NCBI GenBank assembly: GCA_964406465.1
Contig: CAYORT010000015.1
Span: 1 to 64,000, forward strand
DNA: 64,000 bases
Origin: JAHEZL01 sp964406465
GTDB lineage: Bacteria > Bacteroidota > Bacteroidia > Flavobacteriales_C > GCA-002722245
Direction of reading: 5' to 3'
Part shown: positions 44,948 to 53,637 of the stretch, piece by piece
Layout: each line of letters opens with the position of its first letter
How positions within the stretch are numbered: position 1 is the stretch's first letter
Notes under the pieces: generated by a model
Database searches by the model: none
Told to the model about the DNA's origin: nothing
The model's input: only the letters and a program-made list of their open reading frames with translations
Translations under genes and position numbers: made by a program

Positions 44948-46787
44948 TGAGTTACCTATCTTTCAATAAGAAGCAGATAGGCGACCACGAATTTTCTTTT
45001 CATCGAGAATTTCTAGAAGCCAACGAAACCGGAGCGTATTCGAGTTCTACTATTGCCTTGTGCAATACCAGAAAATACCACGGATTGTTGGTTTTGCGTC
45101 AGCCTTATATTGATGATTTCTGCTACGTTATGTTGGCGGCATTAGATGAGTCTATCAACTATGATCATCATCATTTTCAGTTGGGAACTCATCAGTATCC
45201 GGGGGTGGTGCATCCGCAAGGATTTACGTTAATGGAAGAATTTGAACTAGAAAAAATTCCTACTTGGATTTATCAGTTGGGAGAGATAAAACTGAAGAAG
45301 GAATTGCTCTTGGTGCAAAAAGAGAATCGTTTGCTTGTTCGCTATACTTATTTGAAAGGTAAGCACAATGTTCAGCTCAAATTAGAGCCTTTCACTGCAT
45401 TTAGAAATTATCATTCGGTAGGTAAAATAGGTAGAATTCATCACGATGTAAACAACATTGAAAATGGAGTTAGCTATCAAATGTATCGCGATTTCGACGC
45501 TTTAAATTTTCAAGTTTCTAAGGAAGCGCATTTCATGCCTACCTTCGAATGGAACTACAATAACGAGTATTTGCGCGAGTTGGATAGAGGTTATGACTTC
45601 AAAGAGGATTTGTTGAATCCGGGTTACTTCTCTATGTTGATGCACCCGGGCGAAGAAATTATCTTCTCTGCCGGCACTACAGAACTTGTTCCTTCTCAAC
45701 TGCAAAACTTGTTTAACGCCGAAGTAAAGAAGAGAAAGAAGATTAGCAATTTCGAGTCGGCTTTAGATGTTGCCGCAGAGCAATTCATTTCCGAAACGAA
45801 GAAAGGCACAGAAATAACAGCGGGCTTTCACTGGTTTGGCAGATGGGGAAGAGATACCTTTATTTCCTTGCCAGGCTTAACCCTAAGTAGAAATCAGCCA
45901 GAGGTTTGCAAAAAGGTTATCAATACCATGTTGCAAGATTTACAAGACGGATTACTCACCAATATTGGCGTTGGGGAAGAGGCACGCTACAACTCGGCCG
46001 ATGCATCTCTTTGGTTTTTTTGGTCTTTGCAGAAATACGCTGCACATACCAACGATACACAAGGTTTGTGGTTGGAGTTTGGCGATAGAATAAAAGAAAT
46101 TCTATACAGCTATAAGAAGGGTACATGGTACAATATTCACATGACTGAAGATGGATTGTTGTGGGGCGGACAAGCAGATGTTGCGCTTACATGGATGGAT
46201 GCCATGGTAGATGGAAAACCTGTTACGCCTCGCGNNNNNNNNNNNNNNNNNNNNNNNNNNNNNNNNNNNNNNNNNNNNNNNNNNNNNNNNNNNNNNNNNN
46301 NNNNNNNNNNNNNNNNNNNNNNNNNNNNNNNNNNGTTTTTGCCACTTCTCTTCCATATCCTTTGATGGAAGGAAATGCAGCTAAATCGATACTAAAGGTG
46401 GTGAAAGAGCATTTGTTAACCCCAAGAGGATTACGCACTTTAAGTAGAGACGATTACAAATACAAAGGGATTTATCGCGGAAATCAAGAAGAACGCGACC
46501 TTATGTACCACCAAGGAATTGTTTGGCCATGGTTGTTAGGACACTTTTGCGAAGCTTACCTTAACATCTACGGAGAAAAAGGGGTGGATTTTGTTGCTGA
46601 CATTTACCGTACTTTTGAAGGTGCAATTACAGAATACGGTGTTGGTTCAATCGCAGAAATATACGATGCAGAAGCGCCTTTTAAGCCTGTAGGAACCATT
46701 TCTCAAGCTTGGAGCGTGGCAGAATTGCTAAGAATCAAAGAAATGATTTATCAAAAAATTGAAGGTAAAACGAAGAAAAAAGCGTAG
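44947..46787 (+). CDS. Glycogen debranching enzyme (amylo-1,6-glucosidase), gapped
   Basis: A debranching enzyme cleaving alpha-1,6 branch points. It starts at GTG 44947 (SYLSFNKKQIGDHEFSFHRE). The N-domain has TGAYSSSTIALCNTRKYHG, and the catalytic (alpha/alpha)6 domain has GFHWFGRWGRDTFISLPGLTL and SADASLWFFW. The frame is broken by the 100-N run at 46235-46334. The part after it (SLPYPLMEGNAAK, GIVWPWLLGHF, then SIAEIYDAEAPFKPVG) is in another phase. Comparison with the family suggests over 100 residues are missing there (estimate), so the gap length is nominal. It is one gene. Confidence 0.92.
46235..46334. other. Assembly gap (100 N) in debranching enzyme
   Basis: A nominal 100-N gap that changes phase between the two halves of the debranching enzyme. 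By comparison with the family the true missing length is likely longer (estimate). Confidence 0.96.
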
Positions 46788-46820
46788 TTTTACACCTTAA
46801 TTAATTACAGGAACAGGAAG

Positions 46821-48101
46821 ATGCGGGTTTTAATGTTTGGTTGGGAATTTCCTCCTCATATTTCAGGAGGTTTAGGTACAGCGTGCTACGGCATGGTGAG
46901 CGGACTTCTACACAATAAAGTGGATGTGTTGTTTGTGGTGCCTAAGTTGTATGGTGGGGAAGATAGCAAGTTCCGTTTTGTAGATGCCAACCAGGTGGTG
47001 GTGGATTATGGCGACCAAACCATCATCGAAAACCTTAAAAGACTTAACTACCTTCAAATAAATTCTCCTATTGTTCCTTACGTTTCTCCCGAAGATTTTA
47101 TCTTATCGCAAGAAGTAAGCAATTCCTCTAAACATGTTTTAGAAGGTAATAAAGTGAAATATGCTTTCTCGGGTAAATATGGCAAAGACCTCATTAAAGA
47201 AGTAGAACAATATGCTTTGGTGGCCATGCAAATTGCCAAAGACAATAGTTTCGATGTTATTCACGCACACGACTGGCTTACTTACCAGGCGGGTATCGCC
47301 GCAAAGCAAGTGAGCGGTAAACCATTGGTGGTGCACGTTCACGCTACCGAATTCGATCGTTCTGGTCAGCACGTTAATCAAGCAGTATATGATATCGAAA
47401 GAGCTGGTTTTCATGCAGCCGACAACATCATCGCTGTTAGCCGTTTAACGCGTCGTATCCTAATCGACCGTTACGATGTGCCTCCTCACAAAGTGGTGGT
47501 GGTGCACAACGCGGTTGAGCAAAGAGAGAAAAGAGTTTACAAAAAAGAAAATCTATTAGATAAGCAAATCGTTACCTTCCTAGGAAGAATCACCTTCCAA
47601 AAAGGTCCCGATTACTTCGTTGAAGCAGCAAGAAAAGTATTAGATGCCATGCCCGATGTTCATTTTGTGATGGCCGGACATGGAGATATGTATCTTAAGC
47701 TAATTGATAGAGTGGCCGAACTTAAAATGAGTTCTCGATTCCACTTTACAGGTTTCATGAATTCTGCAGAAACAGATAAGATTTATGGAATGAGCAACGT
47801 GTATGTGATGCCTTCGGTTTCCGAACCTTTTGGTATCACTCCGTTGGAAGCGATGCGCTCTGGTTGTCCGGTAATCATCTCCAACCAATCGGGCGTTGCC
47901 GAAGTATTGAGATATGTAATCAAAGTTGATTTTTGGAATATTGATAAGTTAGCCGAATCTATCATGGGATTGTTGGCTTATCCAGAAATATCGAAAATTT
48001 TGGCCGAGGAAGGTTGGAAAGAGGTGGAAGGAATGAAGTGGGAATATGCCTCTTTGCGCGTTAAAGAAGTTTATGTTGAAACATTAAAGCAGGTTAGATA
48101 A
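46821..48101 (+). CDS. GT4/GT5-like glycogen synthase-type glycosyltransferase
   Basis: A 426-residue GT-B glycosyltransferase. The N-terminal MRVLMFGWEFPPHISGGLGTACYG resembles the KxGGL loop of glycogen synthases. VIHAHDWLTYQAGI, HVHATEFDRSG, VTFLGRITFQKGPDYF and VMPSVSEPFGITPLEAMRSG (E-x7-E donor motif) follow. It is 1 base overlapping the GH57 start and 33 bases after the debranching gene. A role in alpha-1,4-glucan or maltooligosaccharide synthesis is inferred from the cluster. Confidence 0.88.
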   Translation: MRVLMFGWEFPPHISGGLGTACYGMVSGLLHNKVDVLFVVPKLYGGEDSKFRFVDANQVVVDYGDQTIIENLKRLNYLQINSPIVPYVSPEDFILSQEVSNSSKHVLEGNKVKYAFSGKYGKDLIKEVEQYALVAMQIAKDNSFDVIHAHDWLTYQAGIAAKQVSGKPLVVHVHATEFDRSGQHVNQAVYDIERAGFHAADNIIAVSRLTRRILIDRYDVPPHKVVVVHNAVEQREKRVYKKENLLDKQIVTFLGRITFQKGPDYFVEAARKVLDAMPDVHFVMAGHGDMYLKLIDRVAELKMSSRFHFTGFMNSAETDKIYGMSNVYVMPSVSEPFGITPLEAMRSGCPVIISNQSGVAEVLRYVIKVDFWNIDKLAESIMGLLAYPEISKILAEEGWKEVEGMKWEYASLRVKEVYVETLKQVR

Positions 48102-49506
48102 TGAAGAAGTTGTGTTTTTATTTTCAAGTGCACCAACCTATGAGGTTGCGTCACTATCGTTTTTTTGATATTTCAAAAAATCACGATTATTTCGACGATA
48201 AATTCAATTTTGAAATTATGCGCAAAGTAGCCGAAAAATGCTACTTGCCAATGAACCAGCTTTTATTGGATTTGATTCACGAATTTAAAGGTGAATTCAA
48301 AGTAAGTTTCTCCATCTCTGGTACTGCTTTAGATCAATTTGAAATGTATGCACACGATGTGTTAGACAGCTTCAAAAGATTAGCTGCTACTGGTTGTGTA
48401 GAGTTTTTGGCTGAAACTTACTCACACTCACTCTCGGCTCTTGTTAGTCAGGAAGAGTTTACCAAACAGGTAGAAAAACAAGCGAAGAAGATAGAGGAGT
48501 TGTTCGGACAAAAACCGAAGGTGTTTAGAAATACCGAGTTAATTTACTCTAACCACATTGGTTGGATGGTGAGTCAAATGGGCTACAAAACAATGCTTAC
48601 CGAAGGGGCAGATAAGGTGCTGGGCTGGCAGAGTCCGAATTTCTTGTACCAAAATCAACATGTTCCCGACTTAAAATTATTGCTAAAGAATTACAAGTTA
48701 AGTGATGATATCGCTTTCCGTTTTTCTCAATCAACGTGGGAGGCTTATCCTCTTACAGCAGATAAATATGTGGATTGGTTGAACTCTATTTCATGGACTG
48801 AAGAGATAGTGAACCTATTCATGGACTACGAAACTTTTGGTGAGCATCAGTGGAAAGAAAGTGGAATCTTCGATTTCATGTATCACTTACCTCGCTTGGT
48901 GTTGAGCCGTTCTGAGTTCCGTTTTTGCACACCTTCTGAAGCATCTGAGCAGTTGCAGGTGCGCGGACAAATATCTGTTGACAATCCAATCTCATGGGCC
49001 GACATGGAGCGTGACTTATCTGCTTGGTTGGGTAACCACATTCAAGACGATGCTTTTGAAAGTTTATATCGTTTAGAAGATAAAGTAAAGCGCATTAAAG
49101 ACGAAGATATTCAAAGAGATTGGAGATATCTACAAACGAGTGATCATTTCTATTACATGTGTACCAAGTTCTTCAACGATGGCGACGTGCACAAATACTT
49201 TAACCACTACAACACTCCATACGAAGCGTTCATCAATTACATGAATGTATTGACCGACTTCGAAGAGCGAGTGAACAACCACATCAAAGCTTTAGATGCT
49301 AAAGAGAGCAAAAAGGAAGTGAAAGCAGTTGCTGCTCCAAAAGAGAAAAAAGCAAAAGNNNNNNNNNNNNNNNNNNNNNNNNNNNNNNNNNNNNNNNNNN
49401 NNNNNNNNNNNNNNNNNNNNNNNNNNNNNNNNNNNNNNNNNNNNNNNNNNNNNNNNNNAAGGAAGCGCCTAAGAAAAAGGTGGTAGCTAAGAAGAAAAAG
49501 AAGTAG
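48101..49506 (+). CDS. GH57 alpha-glucan hydrolase, gapped C-terminus
   Basis: A GH57-type alpha-amylase/branching-type enzyme. It begins LCFYFQVHQPMRLRHYRFFD. The nucleophile region is VFRNTELIYSNHIGWM (Glu), and the acid region is NLFMDYETFGEHQW (Asp). The catalytic part runs to about residue 400. A Lys/Ala/Pro-rich tail (KEVKAVAAPKEKKAK) then runs into a 100-N gap at 49359-49458. After it the sensible phase reads KEAPKKKVVAKKKKK and stops at TAG 49504-49506; the printed phase of the first part gives a shorter nonsense tail. Substrate is alpha-1,4-glucan (family knowledge). Confidence 0.9.
49359..49458. other. Assembly gap (100 N) in GH57 Lys/Ala tail
   Basis: A nominal 100-N gap lies within a low-complexity lysine-rich tail, which is probably why assembly failed there. 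Confidence 0.96.
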
Positions 49507-49539
49507 TATTTTTTAAAGTATAATTTTCTAAGCAGTGTG

Positions 49540-50230
49540 GGTTTTCTCCTCGGAGGAGGAGAGTGTGTAAATGCCTGTGAAGAGGGAAGAGGATGGAATT
49601 TTTAACCACAGAGGCACAGAGATTTTTTCACAGAGTTCACAAAGATTGATAATTAAACACATCAAATTTTGCCCACAGAGGCGCTTCGCTTATCAGAGTG
49701 CACAGAGCCCATACCCACCAAATACTTTTAGTAACGCCAGCACTAACTTCTCCCTCTTAGAGAAGAGGGCGTGTGCAAATGCCGGTGGGAGGAAGGGAGA
49801 TGGGATTTTTAACCGCAGAGGCACAGAGATTTTTTCACAGAGTTCACAAAGTTTTAAAATTTAAACACAACAACTTTTGCTCACAGAGGCGCTTCGCTTT
49901 TCAGAGTTCACAGAGCCCATACCCACCAAATACTTTCAGTAACGCCACCACTAACTTCTCCCTCTTAGAGAAGAGGGGTGCGTAAATGCCTGTGGTAGGA
50001 AGGGAGATGGAATTTTTAACCACAGAGGCACAGAGATTTTTTTCACAGAGTTCACAAAGTTTTAAAATTTAAACACAACAACTTTTGTTCACAGAGGCGC
50101 TTCGCTTATTAGAGTGCACAGAGTGCGTGCTTAAAAATCCTTTTCCGTAACGCCACCACTAACTTCTCCCTCTTAGAGAAGAGGGCGTGTGTTAATGCAT
50201 GTGCAGTGGCAGGGAGATGGATTTTTAAGC
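49540..50230. repeat. Three tandem copies of a 207-bp repeat
   Basis: The anchor TTAACC(A/G)CAGAGGCACAGAG occurs at 49602, 49809 and 50016, exactly 207 bases apart. Each unit also has TTTTTTCACAGAGTTCACA, a CAGAGGCGCTTCGCTT segment and a hairpin CTTCTCCCTC-TTAG-AGAAGAGGG. A partial fourth unit begins near 50220. This fills most of the 848-bp spacer after GH57. The same CAGAGGCACAGAG motif recurs at 63938. No protein coding is supported. It is not a CRISPR array (period and identity are wrong). Confidence 0.9.
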
Positions 50231-50354
50231 CTCCAACATTTCAAAAAAAATATTTCCTCCCTCACCCAACCTAGCACATCCTTCACTTGTACTTCTTTAA
50301 TAATGTAGCAATTACACTGCATTTTTTTATGTTGTAAAATTTAAACGGAAAGCT

Positions 50355-51944
50355 ATGAGATTACTGACTTTTGCACTATCTACTTTTTTAATGTATTCTG
50401 CTACCCATGCACAAATTGTTTATGAAACAGGTTATAATGTTTCTACTTATGCTGGAACTGGTATGCAAGGTTCTAAAGATGGATTGAAAGAAAGTGCAAC
50501 TTTCAATTATTCGAGAGGGATCGCCACCGACGCAAAAGGAAATGTTTTTTTTACCGACGAATATAGTTATAAGGTTAGAAAGATTGATGCCAACGGAAAT
50601 GTGAGTACCATAGCGGGCTCAGGAGTGAAAGGTTTTGCCGATGGCAATGCAGCTCAAGCTAAGTTTGAAAGTTTAGCGGGAATTACCGTTGATACCGCTG
50701 GTAATGTTTACGTTTCCGACCGTCATTGCATAAGAAAAATAACGCCTAATGGTATGGTTAGCACTTTTGCTGGTGCACAAACTTCGTATGGCCCTAACGA
50801 CGGACAAGGTGGCTTTGCAAGATTTTATTATCCCGATGGCTTAACTTGCGACAAACAAGGAAATGTATATGTTGCCGATTACGCTAATCATCGCATTAGA
50901 AAGATTACTCCTACAGGTTTAGTTAGCACTGTTGCTGGTTCAAGTGCTGGATATTTTAATGCACAAGGAGGTAGCGCAAGATTTTATTATCCTAGAGCAG
51001 TAGCTTTCGATAACAGATATGGTGATATCTATGTAGCAGATGCCAGCAATCATGTGATTCGCAAAATCACCAGTAATGGTTCTGTAAGTACTTATGCAGG
51101 TTCTCATGTAAACGGCTCAAACGATACTACTGTGGCAACCTTAGCTAGCTTCGATTTTCCTAGCAGTATCGCTATCGACTCAGAAGGAAATATTTATGTT
51201 GAAGGTGGAAGAAGAGTGCGCAAAATAAGCGCAGCAGGTGCTGTAACAACTATTGCTGGTGGCACCGTTTCTGGTGCTGCAGATGGAAAAGGAGAATTGG
51301 CTACTTTTAAATCGGTTGAAGATCTTACAGTTGATAATAATGGAAATATTTATGTGATTGATATTACCAATTATAAAATTAGATTGGTGAACAAAAATTT
51401 AACTACAGGTGTNNNNNNNNNNNNNNNNNNNNNNNNNNNNNNNNNNNNNNNNNNNNNNNNNNNNNNNNNNNNNNNNNNNNNNNNNNNNNNNNNNNNNNNN
51501 NNNNNNNNNNNNGATTACAGTTATGTTGGCTACAAAAATAGTGATGTTGATATTCCTTCTGTACCTGTAAAAGTAACCATCAATGCTGTGCAAGGCGACA
51601 ATGTGGCGAACATTCAAAATGCCATCAATCAGGTTGCTGCATTGCCTATTGGGAAAGATGGCTTTAGAGGAGCAGTTCTTTTGAAAGCAGGTACCTACCA
51701 AGTGAACGATTCTATCTTCTTAAATAAAAGTGGAGTGGTGCTAAGAGGTGAAGGAAATAGCACCATTATTTTAGCTACTGGCACCAAACAATTCAATGTG
51801 ATGATTGTTGGTGGAAGCACCCGCGCATCGGCTTCAAACAGTAGCTCAAAGAAAATCGTAGGTTCTTATATTCCTTTTGGAACACGCACTTTTACTGTTG
51901 AATCTGGACACACCTTTGTGGTTGGCGACAACGTTTTTGTGTAA
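50355..51944 (+). CDS. Secreted NHL-repeat/beta-helix protein, N-terminal part
   Basis: The first part of a large secreted protein. A signal peptide (MRLLTFALSTFLMYSATHAQ) is followed by about six NHL beta-propeller repeats, seen as recurring GNVYVADYANHRIRKITPTG-type blocks up to about residue 345. A 100-N gap (51413-51512) hides the linker. After it a right-handed parallel beta-helix begins (NIQNAINQVAALPIGKDGFR and AVLLKAGTYQVNDSIFL). The frame stops at TAA 51942-51944 in the middle of this domain. The same frame continues seamlessly beyond, so this is one gene with a nonsense codon. Confidence 0.8.
   Translation: MRLLTFALSTFLMYSATHAQIVYETGYNVSTYAGTGMQGSKDGLKESATFNYSRGIATDAKGNVFFTDEYSYKVRKIDANGNVSTIAGSGVKGFADGNAAQAKFESLAGITVDTAGNVYVSDRHCIRKITPNGMVSTFAGAQTSYGPNDGQGGFARFYYPDGLTCDKQGNVYVADYANHRIRKITPTGLVSTVAGSSAGYFNAQGGSARFYYPRAVAFDNRYGDIYVADASNHVIRKITSNGSVSTYAGSHVNGSNDTTVATLASFDFPSSIAIDSEGNIYVEGGRRVRKISAAGAVTTIAGGTVSGAADGKGELATFKSVEDLTVDNNGNIYVIDITNYKIRLVNKNLTTGXXXXXXXXXXXXXXXXXXXXXXXXXXXXXXXXXXDYSYVGYKNSDVDIPSVPVKVTINAVQGDNVANIQNAINQVAALPIGKDGFRGAVLLKAGTYQVNDSIFLNKSGVVLRGEGNSTIILATGTKQFNVMIVGGSTRASASNSSSKKIVGSYIPFGTRTFTVESGHTFVVGDNVFV
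51413..51512. other. Assembly gap (100 N) between propeller and beta-helix
   Basis: A nominal 100-N gap. The phase happens to be kept across it, but the length of the missing linker is unknown. Confidence 0.96.
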
Positions 51945-53144
51945 AGAAAACCAAAGGCTTCATGGCTCACTCTAATTGGTGCAGATACGCTTCAAAATGT
52001 GGCTAATCCGGGCGATAAAAATTGGACAACCAGTGAAATGACTATGAATTATATTAGAAAAGTGGTGGCTGTAAATGGCAATGATATTACTGTTGATGCA
52101 CCCGTTGTAGACGGTATCGACGCAACTTATGCCGATGGCTATTTAATGAGATTTAATTGGAGTAATAAAGTAGAAAACGTGGGGATAGAAGATATGTATT
52201 TTGATTCTCAGTACACCAGTATAACAGATGAAAATCATGGATGGATTGCCATGAATTTTGAAAACATGCAAAACGGATGGGCTAGAAATATTGAAGTACA
52301 TCATTACGGATATTCTGCTGTAAACATTAGCGATTACGCATCATTCATCACCGTAGATAATTGTAAATACATAGATCCCATTTCTCAAACCATTCAAAGC
52401 AGAAAATATTCTTTTAGTGTAAACGGACAGCGCAACTTGGTGAAAAATTGCCTCACCGATGGCGGTCGACACGACTATGTGGTGGGGTCGGGTGCTACCT
52501 GCGGACCGAACGTTTTCTTTAACTGCACTGCAGTTAACCAAAACGCAGATATCGGTCCGCACCAAAAATGGGCAACTGGCTTGCTCTTCGATGAAGTGGA
52601 GGGAGACCGCGATATGAATGTTCAAAATAGAGTGAATTCGGGGAGCGGTCACGGCTGGACTGGCGCGCAAGTGATGTATTGGAATTGTACCGCGCCAACA
52701 TTTATTATACAAAGTGCACCCGGTACTACCAATTGGGCTGTGGGCTGTGTTGGCAATGTAACGGCTTATGGCGATTATTTAAAATCAACCAATTATCCAG
52801 GTGTTGTTCAAAGCACAAACAGTAAACTTCCCTTTAGTTTATTTGAGCAACAATTGTGTGAACGTTTGCAAAATTGTGCATTGCAAACTAAGGTGAATGA
52901 AAATCAAATCATTGATTTCGAGGTTTACCCAAATCCTTTTCAAAATGAAATTAATCTGACTTTTAAATCCGAAGGGAGTTACCGTGTTTCAATGTACAAC
53001 CTATTAGGTGAAACGGTAATGAATGATTCTTTTGAAGGCAAAACCTATCATTTACAAAGTGATTTAGCAGAAGGCATGTATGTTTTACAAGTGGAAATTA
53101 ATGGTGTTGTAGAAACTTATAAAATGGTAAGGTCAATGGAGTAG
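51945..53144 (+). pseudogene. Beta-helix and type IX sorting domain, C-terminal part
   Basis: The continuation of the NHL/beta-helix gene in the same frame after the in-frame TAA. The first residues, RKPKASWLTLIGADTLQNV, continue the domain directly; the nearest start is a GTG at 51999. Beta-helix rungs follow (GWARNIEVHHYGYSAVNISD, LVKNCLTDGGRHDYVVGSG). Residues at the end form a type IX sorting domain (FEVYPNPFQNEINLTF ... GMYVLQVEING). Without readthrough the product lacks either a signal peptide or a sorting domain, so the gene is either inactive or the stop is a sequence error (for example TAC or TAT read as TAA). Confidence 0.75.
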
Positions 53145-53202
53145 TGGTTATAGTGATTCATCATTTTATCACACACATACTTTAAGAATGGTACGCTAAC
53201 TT

Positions 53203-53555
53203 CACTTCTCCCTTTTTAAAAGGGAGAGTGGGTAAGGGTTTTAGAGCGAGGGCAAGAGGGATTTTCAGCACCAAGCGTGTTTTTTTAAGTAATCTTCGAT
53301 ATTGATTTACTGAAATTGTGAAAAATCCCTCTTTCCACTTCACAGGCATTTTCGCACTCTCCCTTTTAAAAGGCGATGACCCATACTAAGGCAAATTTAA
53401 AATGAGGAATAATTGTAGATGTAGGGGCGAATTGCATTCGCCCACTTTATGGTTGACAAACTGAGTGTTGGGCGAATGCAATTCGCCCCTACAGCGCAAC
53501 TTAGAAATTACTTTTGCCTTAGTATGGGTTATCGCCTTTTAAAAAAGGAGAAGTG
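53203..53555. repeat. Nested palindromic elements: A2 containing C containing B4
   Basis: Outer element A2 has a left terminus at 53203-53230 (CACTTCTCCC, AAAAGGGAGAGTG). Its right terminus at 53356 is split by element C (53372-53536, 165 bp), with terminal repeats starting GGCGATGACCCATACTAAGG and ending in the near-complement (one mismatch). C is flanked by TTTTAAAA on both sides (53364-53371 and 53537-53544), as an 8-bp target duplication. Within C lies palindrome B4 (53420-53493). The rest of A2 follows as AAGGAGAAGTG. No ORF is supported in this 493-bp spacer. Confidence 0.88.
53420..53493. repeat. Double-hairpin palindrome, copy B4
   Basis: Perfect 25-bp arms (53420-53444 and 53469-53493) with a 24-nt spacer. 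Outer ends are TGTAGGGGCG and CGCCCCTACA. Each arm is itself a hairpin (GGGCGAAT-TGC-ATTCGCCC). It is inside element C. Confidence 0.92.
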
Positions 53556-53576
53556 TAGCAGCGTTGATTTCCTCAT

Positions 53577-53584
53577 TATTTTTG
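53577..53584 (+). promoter_or_regulatory. Bacteroidota -7 box (TATTTTTG)
   Basis: TATTTTTG matches TAnnTTTG, 53 bases before the pgm ATG at 53638 and just after the nested repeats. It may be the pgm promoter; no clear -33 element. Confidence 0.45.
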
Positions 53585-53637
53585 TAATTTCACAACTATT
53601 ATTGCTAAGTGCTGTATAACGACGAAATCACAAAATC

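Noticed and set aside
46161..46787. Separate second gene after the debranching enzyme gap
   Set aside because: The sequence is the conserved C-terminal part of the same enzyme; only the nominal gap length shifts the phase.
49540..50230. CRISPR array
   Set aside because: The repeat unit is 207 bp with no short repeat/spacer pattern and no cas genes in the window.
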